Positions 43,640 through 53,174 of a DNA stretch of 64,000 bases are shown piece by piece (position 1 is the stretch's first letter; each line of letters starts with the position of its first letter). Source of the stretch: PFJX01 sp040757575 (lineage in GTDB: Bacteria; Pseudomonadota; Gammaproteobacteria; Burkholderiales; Thiobacillaceae); assembly GCA_040757575.1 (NCBI GenBank), contig JBFLXA010000013.1:1-64000 (forward strand), given 5' to 3'. The position numbers and the translations under genes are program-made. Under the pieces are notes generated by a model that searched no databases, was not told the DNA's origin, and saw only the letters and a list, made by a program, of their open reading frames with translations.

Positions 43640-43779
43640 TGCGTTCTCCCTGTGTAGGCAAAACATCAAGAGGGACTGCTGTGGCAGTGAGCATACGGCA
43701 TGCAAGGGTGCGCCTGTATGACTGTTAGGCGACAGTTAACTGGATGCCTCAGAATGAAGCTGAAAACGGCCCCCTCCAG

Positions 43780-43819
43780 CCATCGCCGCGCTGTCATCAA
43801 GCCATCACAAAACAGTCAC
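43780..43819 (+). promoter_or_regulatory. Candidate double Pho box upstream of the exbB-like gene
   Basis: Four 7-base elements lie at an exact 11-base spacing: CCATCGC (43780), CTGTCAT (43791), CCATCAC (43802) and CAGTCAC (43813). PhoB binds direct 7-base repeats like CTGTCAT spaced by 4 bases. The first half of the pair at 43791-43808 has the exact consensus; the others have 1-3 changes. It lies 61 bases before the exbB-like start, so phosphate starvation is the likely signal. Confidence 0.55.
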
Positions 43820-43880
43820 TCACCTTCTTCGCCCATGGCCTAGGGTGAAGAACACGACTTCACGTTGATGGATAACGATC

Positions 43881-45680
43881 ATGCGGTGTGTACTCAAGGG
43901 ACTTATGGCGCTGCTGATTGTGTTGTTGTCCGGCCAGGCGTGGGCATGGTGGGACGATGCCTGGCCCTACCGGATGAAAATCCAGGTGGACAGCGCTAGG
44001 ATTACTGACCCGCTCAGCCAGGTTGCTGTGGCTGTTAGGCTGCACAATGGTAATTTCCCATTCAGCGGATGCAAGCCAGACGGCTCAGACTTGCGCTTCG
44101 TGGCCACCGACGAGACCACGTTGCTGCCCTTTCATCTAGACAAGTTCGACTCTATCTCTGGAATCGCGGTGGTGTGGGTGCAACTGCCGACCCTGGGCTC
44201 GGAGGATGCGCCGGACCATTTCTGGCTGTATTACGGCAATGACCAGGCCGTTTCGGTCCAGGATGCTGCACGCACCTACGATCCACACCAGAGTCTGGTC
44301 CTGCACTTCGGCGAACAGGAGACCAACCCGAGAGACAGCAGCGGCCATACCCAGCCGACACGGGCCACCGAGCTAGTGGTAACTCCTGCCGGCGTGCTGC
44401 ACGCCGCCGCGCGGTTTTCCGGTGCTTCGGCGATCAAGCTGCCCGCCTCCGACGCTACTCGGCAAAGCGCCAATCGGGGCCTGTCCTTCTCCACCTGGAT
44501 CAAACCCGATGGCGTCCAGCCAAACGCTGTCCTCTTCGAGCAACGGGACGGCGCACTTGCCCTGGTCATCGGGGTGGCCTCAGGAAAGGTCTACGCTCGT
44601 ATCGAACGGGGCTCCGGCAAGGCAGTGGAAACGCCACGCGCCGAGCTGACGCCCGGAAAGTGGCAACACCTGGGCCTGATCGCCGCGGATCGGCTCACGC
44701 TCTATCTGAACGGCCAGGAGGTGGCCTCTGTCACCGCCCGGCTGGACGATCTGGGTGGCGACATTCACTTGGGCAATGACGCCACCGGCCAGCGCGGATT
44801 CATAGGCGAGATGGACGAGACGGGACTCGCCAGCGTCGCCCGCCCAGCGGCCTGGATGCAGGTCGCCAGCGCCCTCGGACCGGATGGCAACCTGCTTGTC
44901 TACGGCGAGGAGGAAAACGAAGAAGCTGCTGACGGTGCCTACCTGGGCATCGTCAAGATTCTGGTGAACTCGGTCAGCCCCGAGGGCTGGGTAGTCATTG
45001 GGCTTATCGGCCTGCTGGGGCTGGTAAGTCTGGAGGCGGGCGTCAACAAGTCCATCTATTTGGGGCGCACGGAACAGGCCAACCGCGTCTTCCAGAGCCG
45101 TCTGAAGGGGCTTCCCGTGGGCGTCTCGGGAACGGTAGACGCCCCTCTGGCTAAGGGTGAACCGTCAGACGACATTCGACACGCATCCCTGCTGCGCCTG
45201 TACCGGCACGCCATGGAGGAACTCGGCCGCATTCTGGATCTGCACGAGCAAAGCGGCTACGGCAAGCATCTCAGCCCGCAGGGGATGGAGGCTCTACGTT
45301 TCAGCCTAGACGTGGTCATGGTGGACGAAGTGCAACGCCTGAACCACAAACTGGTACTGCTGACCCTAGCGGTAAGCGGAGCCCCCTTCCTGGGCCTGTT
45401 AGGCACCGTCGTGGGCATCATGATCACCTTCGCCACCATCGCCGCCACCGGCGACGTAAACGTCAACACCATTGCCCCGGGGGTGGCGGCGGCCCTGACC
45501 ACCACGGTAGCCGGTCTGATGGTGGCCATCCCGGTCATGTTTGCCTACAACCACCTGACCCTGCGCATCACCAACATGACCAGCGCCATGGAGGTGTTCG
45601 CTGATGAACTGGTTGGCCAGTTGGCACTGGCGCATGCTTTGAAAGGAAGGGAACATGCGTCGCCGCATCCGGGCAAATAG
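43881..45680 (+). CDS. DUF2341/LamG-headed MotA/TolQ/ExbB proton-channel protein
   Basis: A 599-residue fusion. A signal peptide (MRCVLKGLMALLIVLLSGQA) is followed by a DUF2341 domain (WWDDAWPYRMKIQVD, HFWLYYGN), then a LamG-like lectin domain (about residues 165-340; GLSFSTWIKPDG, KWQHLGLIAADRLTLYLNG, FIGEMDETGLA). A membrane helix near residue 370 follows. The C-terminal third is ExbB/TolQ: LTLAVSGAPFLGLLGTVVG and AAALTTTVAGLMVAIPVM. The head would reach into the periplasm while the channel energises it. It overlaps exbD by 26 bases and may be under Pho-box control. Confidence 0.88.
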   Translation: MRCVLKGLMALLIVLLSGQAWAWWDDAWPYRMKIQVDSARITDPLSQVAVAVRLHNGNFPFSGCKPDGSDLRFVATDETTLLPFHLDKFDSISGIAVVWVQLPTLGSEDAPDHFWLYYGNDQAVSVQDAARTYDPHQSLVLHFGEQETNPRDSSGHTQPTRATELVVTPAGVLHAAARFSGASAIKLPASDATRQSANRGLSFSTWIKPDGVQPNAVLFEQRDGALALVIGVASGKVYARIERGSGKAVETPRAELTPGKWQHLGLIAADRLTLYLNGQEVASVTARLDDLGGDIHLGNDATGQRGFIGEMDETGLASVARPAAWMQVASALGPDGNLLVYGEEENEEAADGAYLGIVKILVNSVSPEGWVVIGLIGLLGLVSLEAGVNKSIYLGRTEQANRVFQSRLKGLPVGVSGTVDAPLAKGEPSDDIRHASLLRLYRHAMEELGRILDLHEQSGYGKHLSPQGMEALRFSLDVVMVDEVQRLNHKLVLLTLAVSGAPFLGLLGTVVGIMITFATIAATGDVNVNTIAPGVAAALTTTVAGLMVAIPVMFAYNHLTLRITNMTSAMEVFADELVGQLALAHALKGREHASPHPGK

Positions 45681-46065
45681 CCGCATCTACGATGAACTAA
45701 ACCTCACGCCGCTGATGGATCTGGCGTGGAACCTGCTGATCGTATTCATCATCATGGCCACCGCCTCGGTGCAAGGCATCACCGTGGACCTGCCCCAGGC
45801 CAGCGAGACCCCCAGCATGGCCAAGCCCAAAACCAAGGCCATTACTATCACCGAGGAGGGCCACATCTACCTGGACACCTACCAGGTCAGCTTGGAGGAG
45901 CTGGAGCAACGCTTGGCTGCCTACAAGGCCGCCGATCCTTCTTTGCCCGTGGTGGTCAAAGGGGATGCCCGCATTCAATATCAGGTGGTCATTGAGGTGC
46001 TGGATGTGGTCAAGCGTCTGGAGATCAAGGAACTGGGCCTGGTTACCCAGCGTTTGGTGAAATAG
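45655..46065 (+). CDS. ExbD/TolR-type protein
   Basis: A 136-residue partner of the ExbB channel, with one N-terminal membrane helix containing the proton-path Asp (LNLTPLMDLAWNLLIVFI) and a periplasmic domain with ITEEGHIYLDTYQV and LPVVVKGDARIQYQVVIEVLD (in parts). The site AAGGAAGG precedes the ATG inside the end of the exbB-like gene. It is followed after 10 bases by a TonB-like gene. Confidence 0.93.
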   Translation: MRRRIRANSRIYDELNLTPLMDLAWNLLIVFIIMATASVQGITVDLPQASETPSMAKPKTKAITITEEGHIYLDTYQVSLEELEQRLAAYKAADPSLPVVVKGDARIQYQVVIEVLDVVKRLEIKELGLVTQRLVK

Positions 46066-46075
46066 GCCGCCCACC

Positions 46076-46735
46076 ATGTCCAATACACTCAAACGCTGGC
46101 TATTCCGATTGCTTGTCCTGGGGACGGTGGCTGGTCTGATATTACTGGCCCGCGATCAGTTACGGGACGGTCAGGTGGAAGTGGATCGTTTTACTCAGCG
46201 CGTGCGGCTGGTGGAACTTCCGCCACCGCCGCCGCCCAAGAAGATCGAGCTGCCGCCGCCTGAAGTGATGGTCAAGGAGGAGGACAAGTCCGAACCTCCG
46301 GACCCCGCCGATACCATCGATGACCAGCAGACCATGGACGACCGGTTGGGGGTGGACGCGGAGGGCGCTGGTGCCGGCGATGCCTTTGGGCTTGCGGCCA
46401 AGAAAGGCGGTAAGGACCTACTGGCCACCGCCAAAATCGGTGGTGATGGCGGTCAAGGCTTCCGTTACTATGCTACCCAGATCGAGCGCTTCCTTGAAAG
46501 GGCCCTGGCCGGGGACATGCAGTTGCGTCGGGGCAGCTACAGCGCCATCGTCTGGCTGTGGGTCGGGCCGAGCGGTAGCTTGGAGCGCTATGAACTGACG
46601 GGTTCCAGCGGCGATGCGGTTATTGATGCGCGTCTCAGGGAGGCCTTGGCCGCGCTGAGGGATCTGGGTCTGCCACCGCCTCGAGATATGCCCCAGCCTG
46701 TGCGTTTGCGAGTGAGTTCCAGGGAAGCGGGCTGA
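46076..46735 (+). CDS. TonB-like energy transducer
   Basis: A 219-residue protein with one N-terminal membrane helix (FRLLVLGTVAGLILLA), a Pro-rich/charged linker (ELPPPPPPKKIELPPPEVMV, then EEDKSEPPDPAD) and a C-terminal TonB-type domain (RRGSYSAIVWLWVGPSGSLE, VIDARLREALAALRDL). This completes an ExbB-ExbD-TonB set. No TonB-dependent receptor follows in the window, so the outer-membrane partner must be encoded elsewhere. Confidence 0.82.
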   Translation: MSNTLKRWLFRLLVLGTVAGLILLARDQLRDGQVEVDRFTQRVRLVELPPPPPPKKIELPPPEVMVKEEDKSEPPDPADTIDDQQTMDDRLGVDAEGAGAGDAFGLAAKKGGKDLLATAKIGGDGGQGFRYYATQIERFLERALAGDMQLRRGSYSAIVWLWVGPSGSLERYELTGSSGDAVIDARLREALAALRDLGLPPPRDMPQPVRLRVSSREAG

Positions 46736-47200
46736 ACAAATCTGCCCACTTCCTCCGGCCCAGCCACCATTGGAGTTTGAATTAGCCACGATTCCATGGA
46801 CACTACAGCCTTCGCAAAAGTAATTTGCGCGACGACCTAGACCGGGTTCTGGTGTTTTGTGCCTGACCAAGGAGGTCAAGGCGTTCAAGGATTGTCAGGT
46901 CAACCAGCATGCGAGGCAGCTGGTGGTTTCAGTTTGAGCGGCAGGGCGAAGGGCTGATATTCCGGGATTGTTGACCTAGGGCGGTAGTGGATTGGGTAAC
47001 GACAATGGCCGAACTACAGACATCAACACCTCTCGCCACTGATGACCGCTCCAGCTTCTTAGCTGACCTTCCCCAAGCCGAATTCCTCGATCACTGCAGA
47101 CCCCCAAAAAAACAATCCTGGGTCTGTCAAATAGCGGCTTCAAGTTACGTGCACGTACTCAAGCGCATACGGGCGGCCTTGCAGCCCGTCTTCGGGGTAA
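46736..47200. other. Intergenic region between the tonB-like gene and nuoN
   Basis: This 465-base stretch holds no convincing gene. A plus-strand segment at 46863-46937 reads LTKEVKAFKDCQVNQHARQL and then VVSV before a stop. It resembles the first helix of four-helix-bundle (23S rRNA intervening sequence) proteins and may be a decayed fragment. A 75-codon frame at 46987-47214 has no ribosome site and no family look. No clear terminator for nuoN was found. Confidence 0.4.
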
Positions 47201-48655
47201 TTATTGCAGCGTAGCCTGCATGGCATGCAGGCACAAAGCCACCAGGGGCTGGGGCAGTATGCCCAGGATAAGTACTGCCAGGCCGTTGGCCGACAGCAGG
47301 GCCTGGATGTCGCCGGTGGACTGGATGGGCCGGGCGTCTGCCTTGGGGGCGTCGAAGTACATGAGCTTGATGACCCGCAGGTAGTAGAAGGCGCCGATGA
47401 GGGAGAACACCACCGCCACCACCGCCAGCCAGGTCCAGCCGGTGCCCACCAGGGCCTGGAGCACGGACAGCTTGGCGTAGAAGCCGATGAAGGGGGGAAT
47501 GCCGGCCATGGAGAACATGAGCATGGCCATGAGGGCGGCCAGCCAGGGGCGGGTCTGGTTCAGGCCCTTGTAGTCGTCCAGGCTGGCGGCTTCAAAGCCG
47601 TGCTGGGACAGGTAGACCACCATGCCGAAGGTGCCCAGGCTCATGAGCACGTAGGCGATGACGTAGAACAGGCCGGCGGTGTAGCCACCGAAGGTGCCGG
47701 TAAGCACGCCCAGCAGCAGAAAGCCCATGTGGGAGATGGTGGAATAGGCCAGCATGCGCTTGATGTCGGTCTGCATGATGGCCGCCAGGTTGCCGATGGC
47801 CAGGGACAGCACGGCCATCACCGCCAGCATGCCCTGCCAGTCGCCGATGGCGGGTTGCAGGCCATCCACCAAGATGCGCATGGTGAAGGCGAAGGCTGCC
47901 AGCTTGGGGGCAGTGGCGATGAACAGGGTGACGGCGGAGGGGGCGCCCTGGTAGATGTCCGGCACCCACATGTGGAAGGGGGCCACGCCCAGCTTGAAGC
48001 CCAGGCCCGCCACCAGGAACACCAGGCCAAAGGCCAGGATCAGGTCGTCCTTGCTACCCTCGTGCAACACCTGGGCCATGGCCGGCAGGTCCAGGGTGCC
48101 CGTCAGGCCGTAGATGAGGGACATGCCGTAGAGCAGCAGGCCGGAGGCCAGGGCGCCGAGGATGAAGTACTTCATGGCGGCTTCGGTAGCCACGGCGGAA
48201 TCCCGCTGGAAGGCCACCATGGCGTAGAGGGACAGGGACAACAGTTCCAGGCCCACGTACAGCACCAGGAAGTTGTTGGCGGAGATCATCACCATCATGC
48301 CCAGCAGGGCCAGCAGGGCCAGGACGAAATATTCGCCCCGCAACAGGCCCCGTTCTGCCAGGTAATTGCGGGAGTACACCACCACCGCCAGGGTGGCGAA
48401 GTAGGCCATGATCTTCAGCACGTCGCCCATGGCGTCGTCCACGAACTGGCCGCTGAAGGTGTAGTGGGTTTCAGGCGAGGCGGTGAAGGCGGTCAGGGCG
48501 GCGGCGCCCACCAGGGTGATCAGGGTCAGGCCGTAGGAAAGCTTGCTGTCCTTGGTGATGACGTCCAGCAGCAGGATGGCGCAGGCCATGGCCAGGATGA
48601 GGATCTCGGGCAGGGCCGGGGCCAGTTCGGGCATGGTGAAGGTCATGGCGTCCAT
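47201..48655 (-). CDS. nuoN: NADH-quinone oxidoreductase subunit N
   Basis: One of the three Mrp-antiporter-like membrane subunits of complex I (484 residues, about 14 helices). Motifs are LYVGLELLSLSLYAMVAF with the conserved Glu, KLGVAPFHMWVPDIYQGAP with a functional Lys/His, and MLAYSTISHMGF. It is the last gene of the nuo operon. Confidence 0.97.
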   Translation of the reverse strand: MDAMTFTMPELAPALPEILILAMACAILLLDVITKDSKLSYGLTLITLVGAAALTAFTASPETHYTFSGQFVDDAMGDVLKIMAYFATLAVVVYSRNYLAERGLLRGEYFVLALLALLGMMVMISANNFLVLYVGLELLSLSLYAMVAFQRDSAVATEAAMKYFILGALASGLLLYGMSLIYGLTGTLDLPAMAQVLHEGSKDDLILAFGLVFLVAGLGFKLGVAPFHMWVPDIYQGAPSAVTLFIATAPKLAAFAFTMRILVDGLQPAIGDWQGMLAVMAVLSLAIGNLAAIMQTDIKRMLAYSTISHMGFLLLGVLTGTFGGYTAGLFYVIAYVLMSLGTFGMVVYLSQHGFEAASLDDYKGLNQTRPWLAALMAMLMFSMAGIPPFIGFYAKLSVLQALVGTGWTWLAVVAVVFSLIGAFYYLRVIKLMYFDAPKADARPIQSTGDIQALLSANGLAVLILGILPQPLVALCLHAMQATLQ

Positions 48656-48685
48656 TGCGTGGCGTCGATTCTTGAGCGTGGATTC

Positions 48686-50176
48686 TTAATAGAGCAGCTT
48701 GCTTTGGCCCACGTGGGCCAGCAGGTTGTTCACGGATGCGTGCATCACCTCGGTTAGGGGCGCAGGGTAGAGACCCATGGCCAGAACGCACACGGCCAAC
48801 ACGGCCAGCACGATGAATTCCCGGGAGTTGATGTCGGTGAGCTCCGCCACATGGTCGTTGGCCACGGGGCCGAAGATCACCCGTTTGTACATCCACAGGG
48901 TGTAGGCGGCGCCGAAGATCAGGGTGGTGGCAGCCAGGAAGGCCCACCAGAAGTTCACCTGCACGGCCCCCAGAATCACCATGAACTCGCCCACGAAGCC
49001 GGAGGTGGCTGGCAATCCGGCATTCGCCATGGCAAACAGCATGAAGAAGGCAGCAAACTTGGGCATGGTGTTCACCACGCCGCCGTAGTCGCTGATCTGC
49101 CGGGAATGGACCCGGTCGTACATGACGCCCACGCAGAGGAACATGGCCGCCGAGATGAAGCCGTGGGAAATCATCTGGATCAAACCGCCTTCGATGCCCA
49201 GGGGGTTGAACAGGAAGAAACCCAGGGTGACGAAGCCCATGTGGGCGATGGAGGAATAGGCGATGAGCTTCTTCATGTCGCTCTGCACCAGGGCCACCAG
49301 GCCGATGTACACCACGGCGATGAGGGAGAAGGTGACGATGAGCCAGGTGAGTTCCTGGGCGGCGTCCGGGACGATGGGCAGGGTAAAGCGCAGGAAGCCG
49401 TAGGCGCCGACTTTAAGCGTGATGGCCGCCAGCACCACGGAACCGCCCGTGGGGGCTTCCACGTGGGCGTCCGGCAACCAGGTGTGCACCGGCCACATGG
49501 GCACCTTCACCGCAAAGGCGAAGAAGAAGGCCACGAAAAGCAGGATCTGGGCGCTCATGGCCAGGGGGACCTTGTGCCAGTCCAGGATCTCGAAGCTGCC
49601 GCCGCTCTGGAAGAACAGGTAGACCATGGCCACCAGCATGAGCAAGGAGCCCAGCAGGGTGTAGAGGAAGAACTTGATGGCCGCATAGACCCGGTTGGGG
49701 CCGCCCCACATGCCGATGATCAGGTACAGGGGAATCAGCATGGCCTCGAAGAAGACGTAGAACAGCACCCCGTCCAGGGCGCAAAACACCCCGTTGATGA
49801 GGCCGGACTGGATCAGGAAGGCGGCCATGTACTGGCCCACCCGCTCCTTGATCACCTCCCAGCCCGCCAGCACCACCAACAGGGTGGTGAAGCTGTTGAG
49901 GATGACGAAGGGCATGGAGATGCCGTCCACCCCCAGGTGGTATTGGATGTTGAAGGCCGGAATCCAGGCCGCCAGTTCCTCGAACTGCATGGCCGGGGTG
50001 GTGGCATCGAAGCCGGTCCAAAGAGGCAGGGTCACCAGGAAGCCCAGGCCGGCCCCCAGCAGGGCCAGGGTGCGCTGGCCGTCCCGGTTGCCGTCACCGC
50101 CGGTGGCCAGGATGAGCACGCCGGCCACGATGGGCACCCATATGGCGAGACTGAGGAGACCGATACCTTCCATCAT
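48686..50176 (-). CDS. nuoM: NADH-quinone oxidoreductase subunit M
   Basis: A 496-residue antiporter-like proton-pumping subunit with about 14 helices. Motifs are the conserved Glu in LYVFFEAMLIPLYLIIGMWG (read as VFFEAMLIPL), KVPMWPVHTWLPDAHVEAP and KKLIAYSSIAHMGFVTLG. Two ATG codons (50176 and 50173) are possible. Confidence 0.97.
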   Translation of the reverse strand: MMEGIGLLSLAIWVPIVAGVLILATGGDGNRDGQRTLALLGAGLGFLVTLPLWTGFDATTPAMQFEELAAWIPAFNIQYHLGVDGISMPFVILNSFTTLLVVLAGWEVIKERVGQYMAAFLIQSGLINGVFCALDGVLFYVFFEAMLIPLYLIIGMWGGPNRVYAAIKFFLYTLLGSLLMLVAMVYLFFQSGGSFEILDWHKVPLAMSAQILLFVAFFFAFAVKVPMWPVHTWLPDAHVEAPTGGSVVLAAITLKVGAYGFLRFTLPIVPDAAQELTWLIVTFSLIAVVYIGLVALVQSDMKKLIAYSSIAHMGFVTLGFFLFNPLGIEGGLIQMISHGFISAAMFLCVGVMYDRVHSRQISDYGGVVNTMPKFAAFFMLFAMANAGLPATSGFVGEFMVILGAVQVNFWWAFLAATTLIFGAAYTLWMYKRVIFGPVANDHVAELTDINSREFIVLAVLAVCVLAMGLYPAPLTEVMHASVNNLLAHVGQSKLLY

Positions 50177-50207
50177 GGGATTGTCGCTTTCGTCCTATGT
50201 TCTTTTG

Positions 50208-52211
50208 TCAGCCCCGGGCGAACCAGGTGGCCAGCAGCAACACCCCCACCAGCATGGCGAAGGCATAGTGGTAGATGTAGCCGGATTGCAGGTGGCGCAC
50301 GACGCCGGCAAGACGGCCGATGAGCCGGGCCGAACCGTTCACCAGGGCGCCATCGATGGCTGCCACATCCCCCCAGCGCCACAGCTTGCCCCCCAGCAGG
50401 CGGGCGCCGCCGGCGAAGAACCAGTCGTTGAAGTCGTCGAAGCCGTATTTCTTGTCCAGGATCACGTACAGGATGTTGAACTGCTGGCGGATCTTCTGGG
50501 GCAGGGCAGGGTTCACCATGTACAGGTAGTAGGCGGAGCCCACCCCCGCCACCGCCAGCCAGAAAGGCAGGGTCTGCAAGCCGTGCACTGCCATGGCGGC
50601 GGCGCCGTGGAAGTGCTCGGCCAGGGAGGCCATGGCCGGGTGGGCTGCCCCATTCACGGTGATGGCGTGGCCGAACCAGCCGCCGAACAGCATGGGCTCG
50701 ATGGCGATGTAGCCGATGACCAGGGAAGGAATCGCCAGCAGGATCAGGGGCAGGGTCACCACCCAGGGGGATTCGTGGGGCGTGCCGTGGTGGCCGCCAT
50801 GACCGTGTTCGTCGTGGCCATGGTGGGCGTGGGCGTTATGGAACCGCTCCTTGCCGTGGAACACCAGGAAGTACATGCGGAAGGAATAGAAGGCGGTGAC
50901 GAACACCCCGAACACCACGGCGAAGGTGGCAAACCCGGCCCCGGACAGGTTGGACGCCTCCACCGCCAGGATGATGGAATCCTTGGAATAGAAGCCCGAC
51001 AGGAAGGGGGTGCCGATCAGGGCCAGGGAACCGATCAGGGCCGTGATCCAGGTGATGGGCATGTACTTGCGCAGGCCGCCCATGTTGCGGATGTCCTGGT
51101 CGTGGTGCATGCCCATGATCACCGAACCGGCAGCCAGGAACAGCAAGGCCTTGAAGAAGGCGTGGGTCATCAGGTGGAAGATGGCCACGGAGTAGGCGGA
51201 GGCCCCCAGGGCCACGGTCATGTAGCCCAGCTGGGACAGGGTGGAATAGGCCACCACCCGCTTGATGTCGTTCTGGATGATGCCCAGGAAGCCCATGAAC
51301 AGGGCGGTGATGGCGCCGATGACCATGACGAAGTTCAGGGCGATGTCCGACAGCTCGAACAGGGGCGACATTCGGGCCACCATGAAGATGCCGGCAGTCA
51401 CCATGGTGGCGGCGTGGATCAGGGCGGAGATGGGGGTGGGGCCTTCCATGGAATCCGGCAGCCACACGTGCAGGGGGAACTGGGCGGACTTGCCCATGGC
51501 GCCAATGAACAGCAGGATGCAGATCACCGCCAGCAGGGGCCAGGTGTAACCCTCGATGAGGGAAATGTTGTGGTTGGCCAGGTGGGGCGCCATCTGGAAC
51601 ACCTGGGCGTAATCCAGGCTGCCGGTGTAGGCCAGCACCAGGCCGATGCCCAGGAGGAAGCCGAAGTCGCCGACGCGGTTAACAAGAAAGGCCTTCAGGT
51701 TGGCGTAGATGGCCGTCTCCCGGGTGTACCAGAAGCCGATCAGCAGGTAGGACACCAGGCCCACCGCCTCCCAGCCGAAGAACAGCTGCAGGAAGTTGTT
51801 GCTCATCACCAGCATGAGCATGGAGAAGGTGAACAGGGAGATGTAGCTGAAGAAGCGCTGGTAGCCCGGATCTTCCTGCATGTAGCCAATGGTGTAGATG
51901 TGCACGCACAGGGACACGAAGGTCACCACCAGCATCATCATCACCGTCAGCCGGTCGATGAGGAAACCGATCTCCAGGGACAGATCCCCTACCGTCAGCC
52001 AGGTGTAGATGCTGCCGTTGAAGGTGTTGCCCGCCTGCACGTCCTGGAACACCAGCACGGAGGCAATGAAGGAAACCAGCACCCCCAGGATGGTGACCGT
52101 ATGGGCGCCGGCCCGGCCGATGGCCTTGCCGAACAGGCCGGCGATGATCGCGCCGGCCAGGGGGGCCAGGGGCACGATGAGGTAGAGGGTCTTCATGTCC
52201 ATGATGTCCAT
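50208..52211 (-). CDS. nuoL: NADH-quinone oxidoreductase subunit L
   Basis: The largest antiporter-like subunit, 667 residues, with the C-terminal lateral helix that runs along the membrane arm. Motifs are FGWEAVGLVSYLLIGFW, SAQFPLHVWLPDSMEGPTP and RVVAYSTLSQLGYM. A His-rich loop (NAHAHHGHDEHGHGGHHG) near residue 460 is a species variation seen in many betaproteobacteria. Three ATG codons (52211, 52202 and 52196) are possible. Confidence 0.97.
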   Translation of the reverse strand: MDIMDMKTLYLIVPLAPLAGAIIAGLFGKAIGRAGAHTVTILGVLVSFIASVLVFQDVQAGNTFNGSIYTWLTVGDLSLEIGFLIDRLTVMMMLVVTFVSLCVHIYTIGYMQEDPGYQRFFSYISLFTFSMLMLVMSNNFLQLFFGWEAVGLVSYLLIGFWYTRETAIYANLKAFLVNRVGDFGFLLGIGLVLAYTGSLDYAQVFQMAPHLANHNISLIEGYTWPLLAVICILLFIGAMGKSAQFPLHVWLPDSMEGPTPISALIHAATMVTAGIFMVARMSPLFELSDIALNFVMVIGAITALFMGFLGIIQNDIKRVVAYSTLSQLGYMTVALGASAYSVAIFHLMTHAFFKALLFLAAGSVIMGMHHDQDIRNMGGLRKYMPITWITALIGSLALIGTPFLSGFYSKDSIILAVEASNLSGAGFATFAVVFGVFVTAFYSFRMYFLVFHGKERFHNAHAHHGHDEHGHGGHHGTPHESPWVVTLPLILLAIPSLVIGYIAIEPMLFGGWFGHAITVNGAAHPAMASLAEHFHGAAAMAVHGLQTLPFWLAVAGVGSAYYLYMVNPALPQKIRQQFNILYVILDKKYGFDDFNDWFFAGGARLLGGKLWRWGDVAAIDGALVNGSARLIGRLAGVVRHLQSGYIYHYAFAMLVGVLLLATWFARG

Positions 52212-52217
52212 GCCGGC

Positions 52218-52526
52218 TTATCCCTTCAGGCGGTCCAGGTCTTCCACGTTGATGCTCTTCAGGTTGCGGAAGAGCACCACGAGGATGGCCAGGCCGATGG
52301 CGGATTCCGCCGCGGCCACGGTAAGAATGAAGAACACGAACACCTGGCCGGCCATGTCGTTCAGGTAGGCGGAGAAGGCGACGAAGTTCATGTTCACCGC
52401 CAGGAGCATCAGTTCGATGGCCATGAGCAGGATGATTACGTTCTTGCGGTTCAGGAAAATGCCCACCACGCTGATGGCGAACAGGATGGAACCCAGGATG
52501 AGGTAATGGGAAAGTCCGACGTCCAT
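52218..52526 (-). CDS. nuoK: NADH-quinone oxidoreductase subunit K
   Basis: A 102-residue membrane subunit with three helices. The conserved Glu residues of the proton path are in LLMAIELMLLAVNMNF and AAAESAIGLAILV. It is placed between nuoJ and nuoL with 5-6 base gaps. Confidence 0.97.
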   Translation of the reverse strand: MDVGLSHYLILGSILFAISVVGIFLNRKNVIILLMAIELMLLAVNMNFVAFSAYLNDMAGQVFVFFILTVAAAESAIGLAILVVLFRNLKSINVEDLDRLKG

Positions 52527-52531
52527 GTTTT

Positions 52532-53152
52532 TCAGTCCTCGTCTTCGTCGGATTTGGCCTCGGGCTTCTGAGGCTTCACGTTCACCAGGCGGATGCGGTC
52601 CGCACGCTTCACCTTCACCTGCAGGCCCGGGTTCATGGACTTGTTGCCGGCCCGCTTGCGGTGGGTGAGGACGATGGCGGCGATCATGGCCACCAGCAGC
52701 AGCACGGCTGCCAGTTCAAAGGGGTAGACGTACTCGGTGTAGAGCAGCAGGCCCAGTTCCCTGGTGTTGCTGTAATCCGCCGCCTTGGCCAGGGGTTCCG
52801 CCAGGCCCAGGTCCTTGCCGCCCAGCACCAGGGCCATTTCCACCACCATCAGGCCGCCTACCAGCAGGCCGGCAGGCAGGTAGGTCCAGAAGCCCTTGCG
52901 CATTTCCTCCAGGTTGATGTCCAGCATCATCACCACGAAGAGGAACAGCACCATCACCGCGCCGATGTAGACCAGCACCAGGGTGATGGCCAGGAACTCC
53001 GCCTGGAGCAGCATCCACAGGCCGGCGGCGGTGAAGAAGGCCAGCACCAGGGCCAGAGCCGCATGCACCGGGTTGCGGGCGGTGATCACGCGCAGACCCG
53101 CCAGCAGCAGGATGGCGGAGAGGATGTAGAAAACGAGGTCTTGGAAGTCCAT
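52532..53152 (-). CDS. nuoJ: NADH-quinone oxidoreductase subunit J
   Basis: A 206-residue membrane subunit with five helices: FYILSAILLLAGLRVI, FLAITLVLVYIGAVMVLFLF (the conserved third helix with a pi-bulge) and AAVLLLVAMIAAIVLT. The soluble tail (KVKRADRIRLVNVKPQKPEA, ending DEDED) is a charged extension. Confidence 0.96.
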   Translation of the reverse strand: MDFQDLVFYILSAILLLAGLRVITARNPVHAALALVLAFFTAAGLWMLLQAEFLAITLVLVYIGAVMVLFLFVVMMLDINLEEMRKGFWTYLPAGLLVGGLMVVEMALVLGGKDLGLAEPLAKAADYSNTRELGLLLYTEYVYPFELAAVLLLVAMIAAIVLTHRKRAGNKSMNPGLQVKVKRADRIRLVNVKPQKPEAKSDEDED

Positions 53153-53174
53153 TCAGCGTCCCATCAACGGGCCA

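Noticed and set aside
46987..47214. 75-codon plus-strand frame near the end of nuoN
   Set aside because: It has no ribosome site and no recognisable features, and it overlaps the nuoN end. The composition looks non-coding.
49794..52571. Open frame of 925 codons on the plus strand opposite nuoM/nuoL
   Set aside because: An antisense shadow of the nuo genes, rich in His/Gln/Gly, with no family motif. The minus-strand genes are certain.
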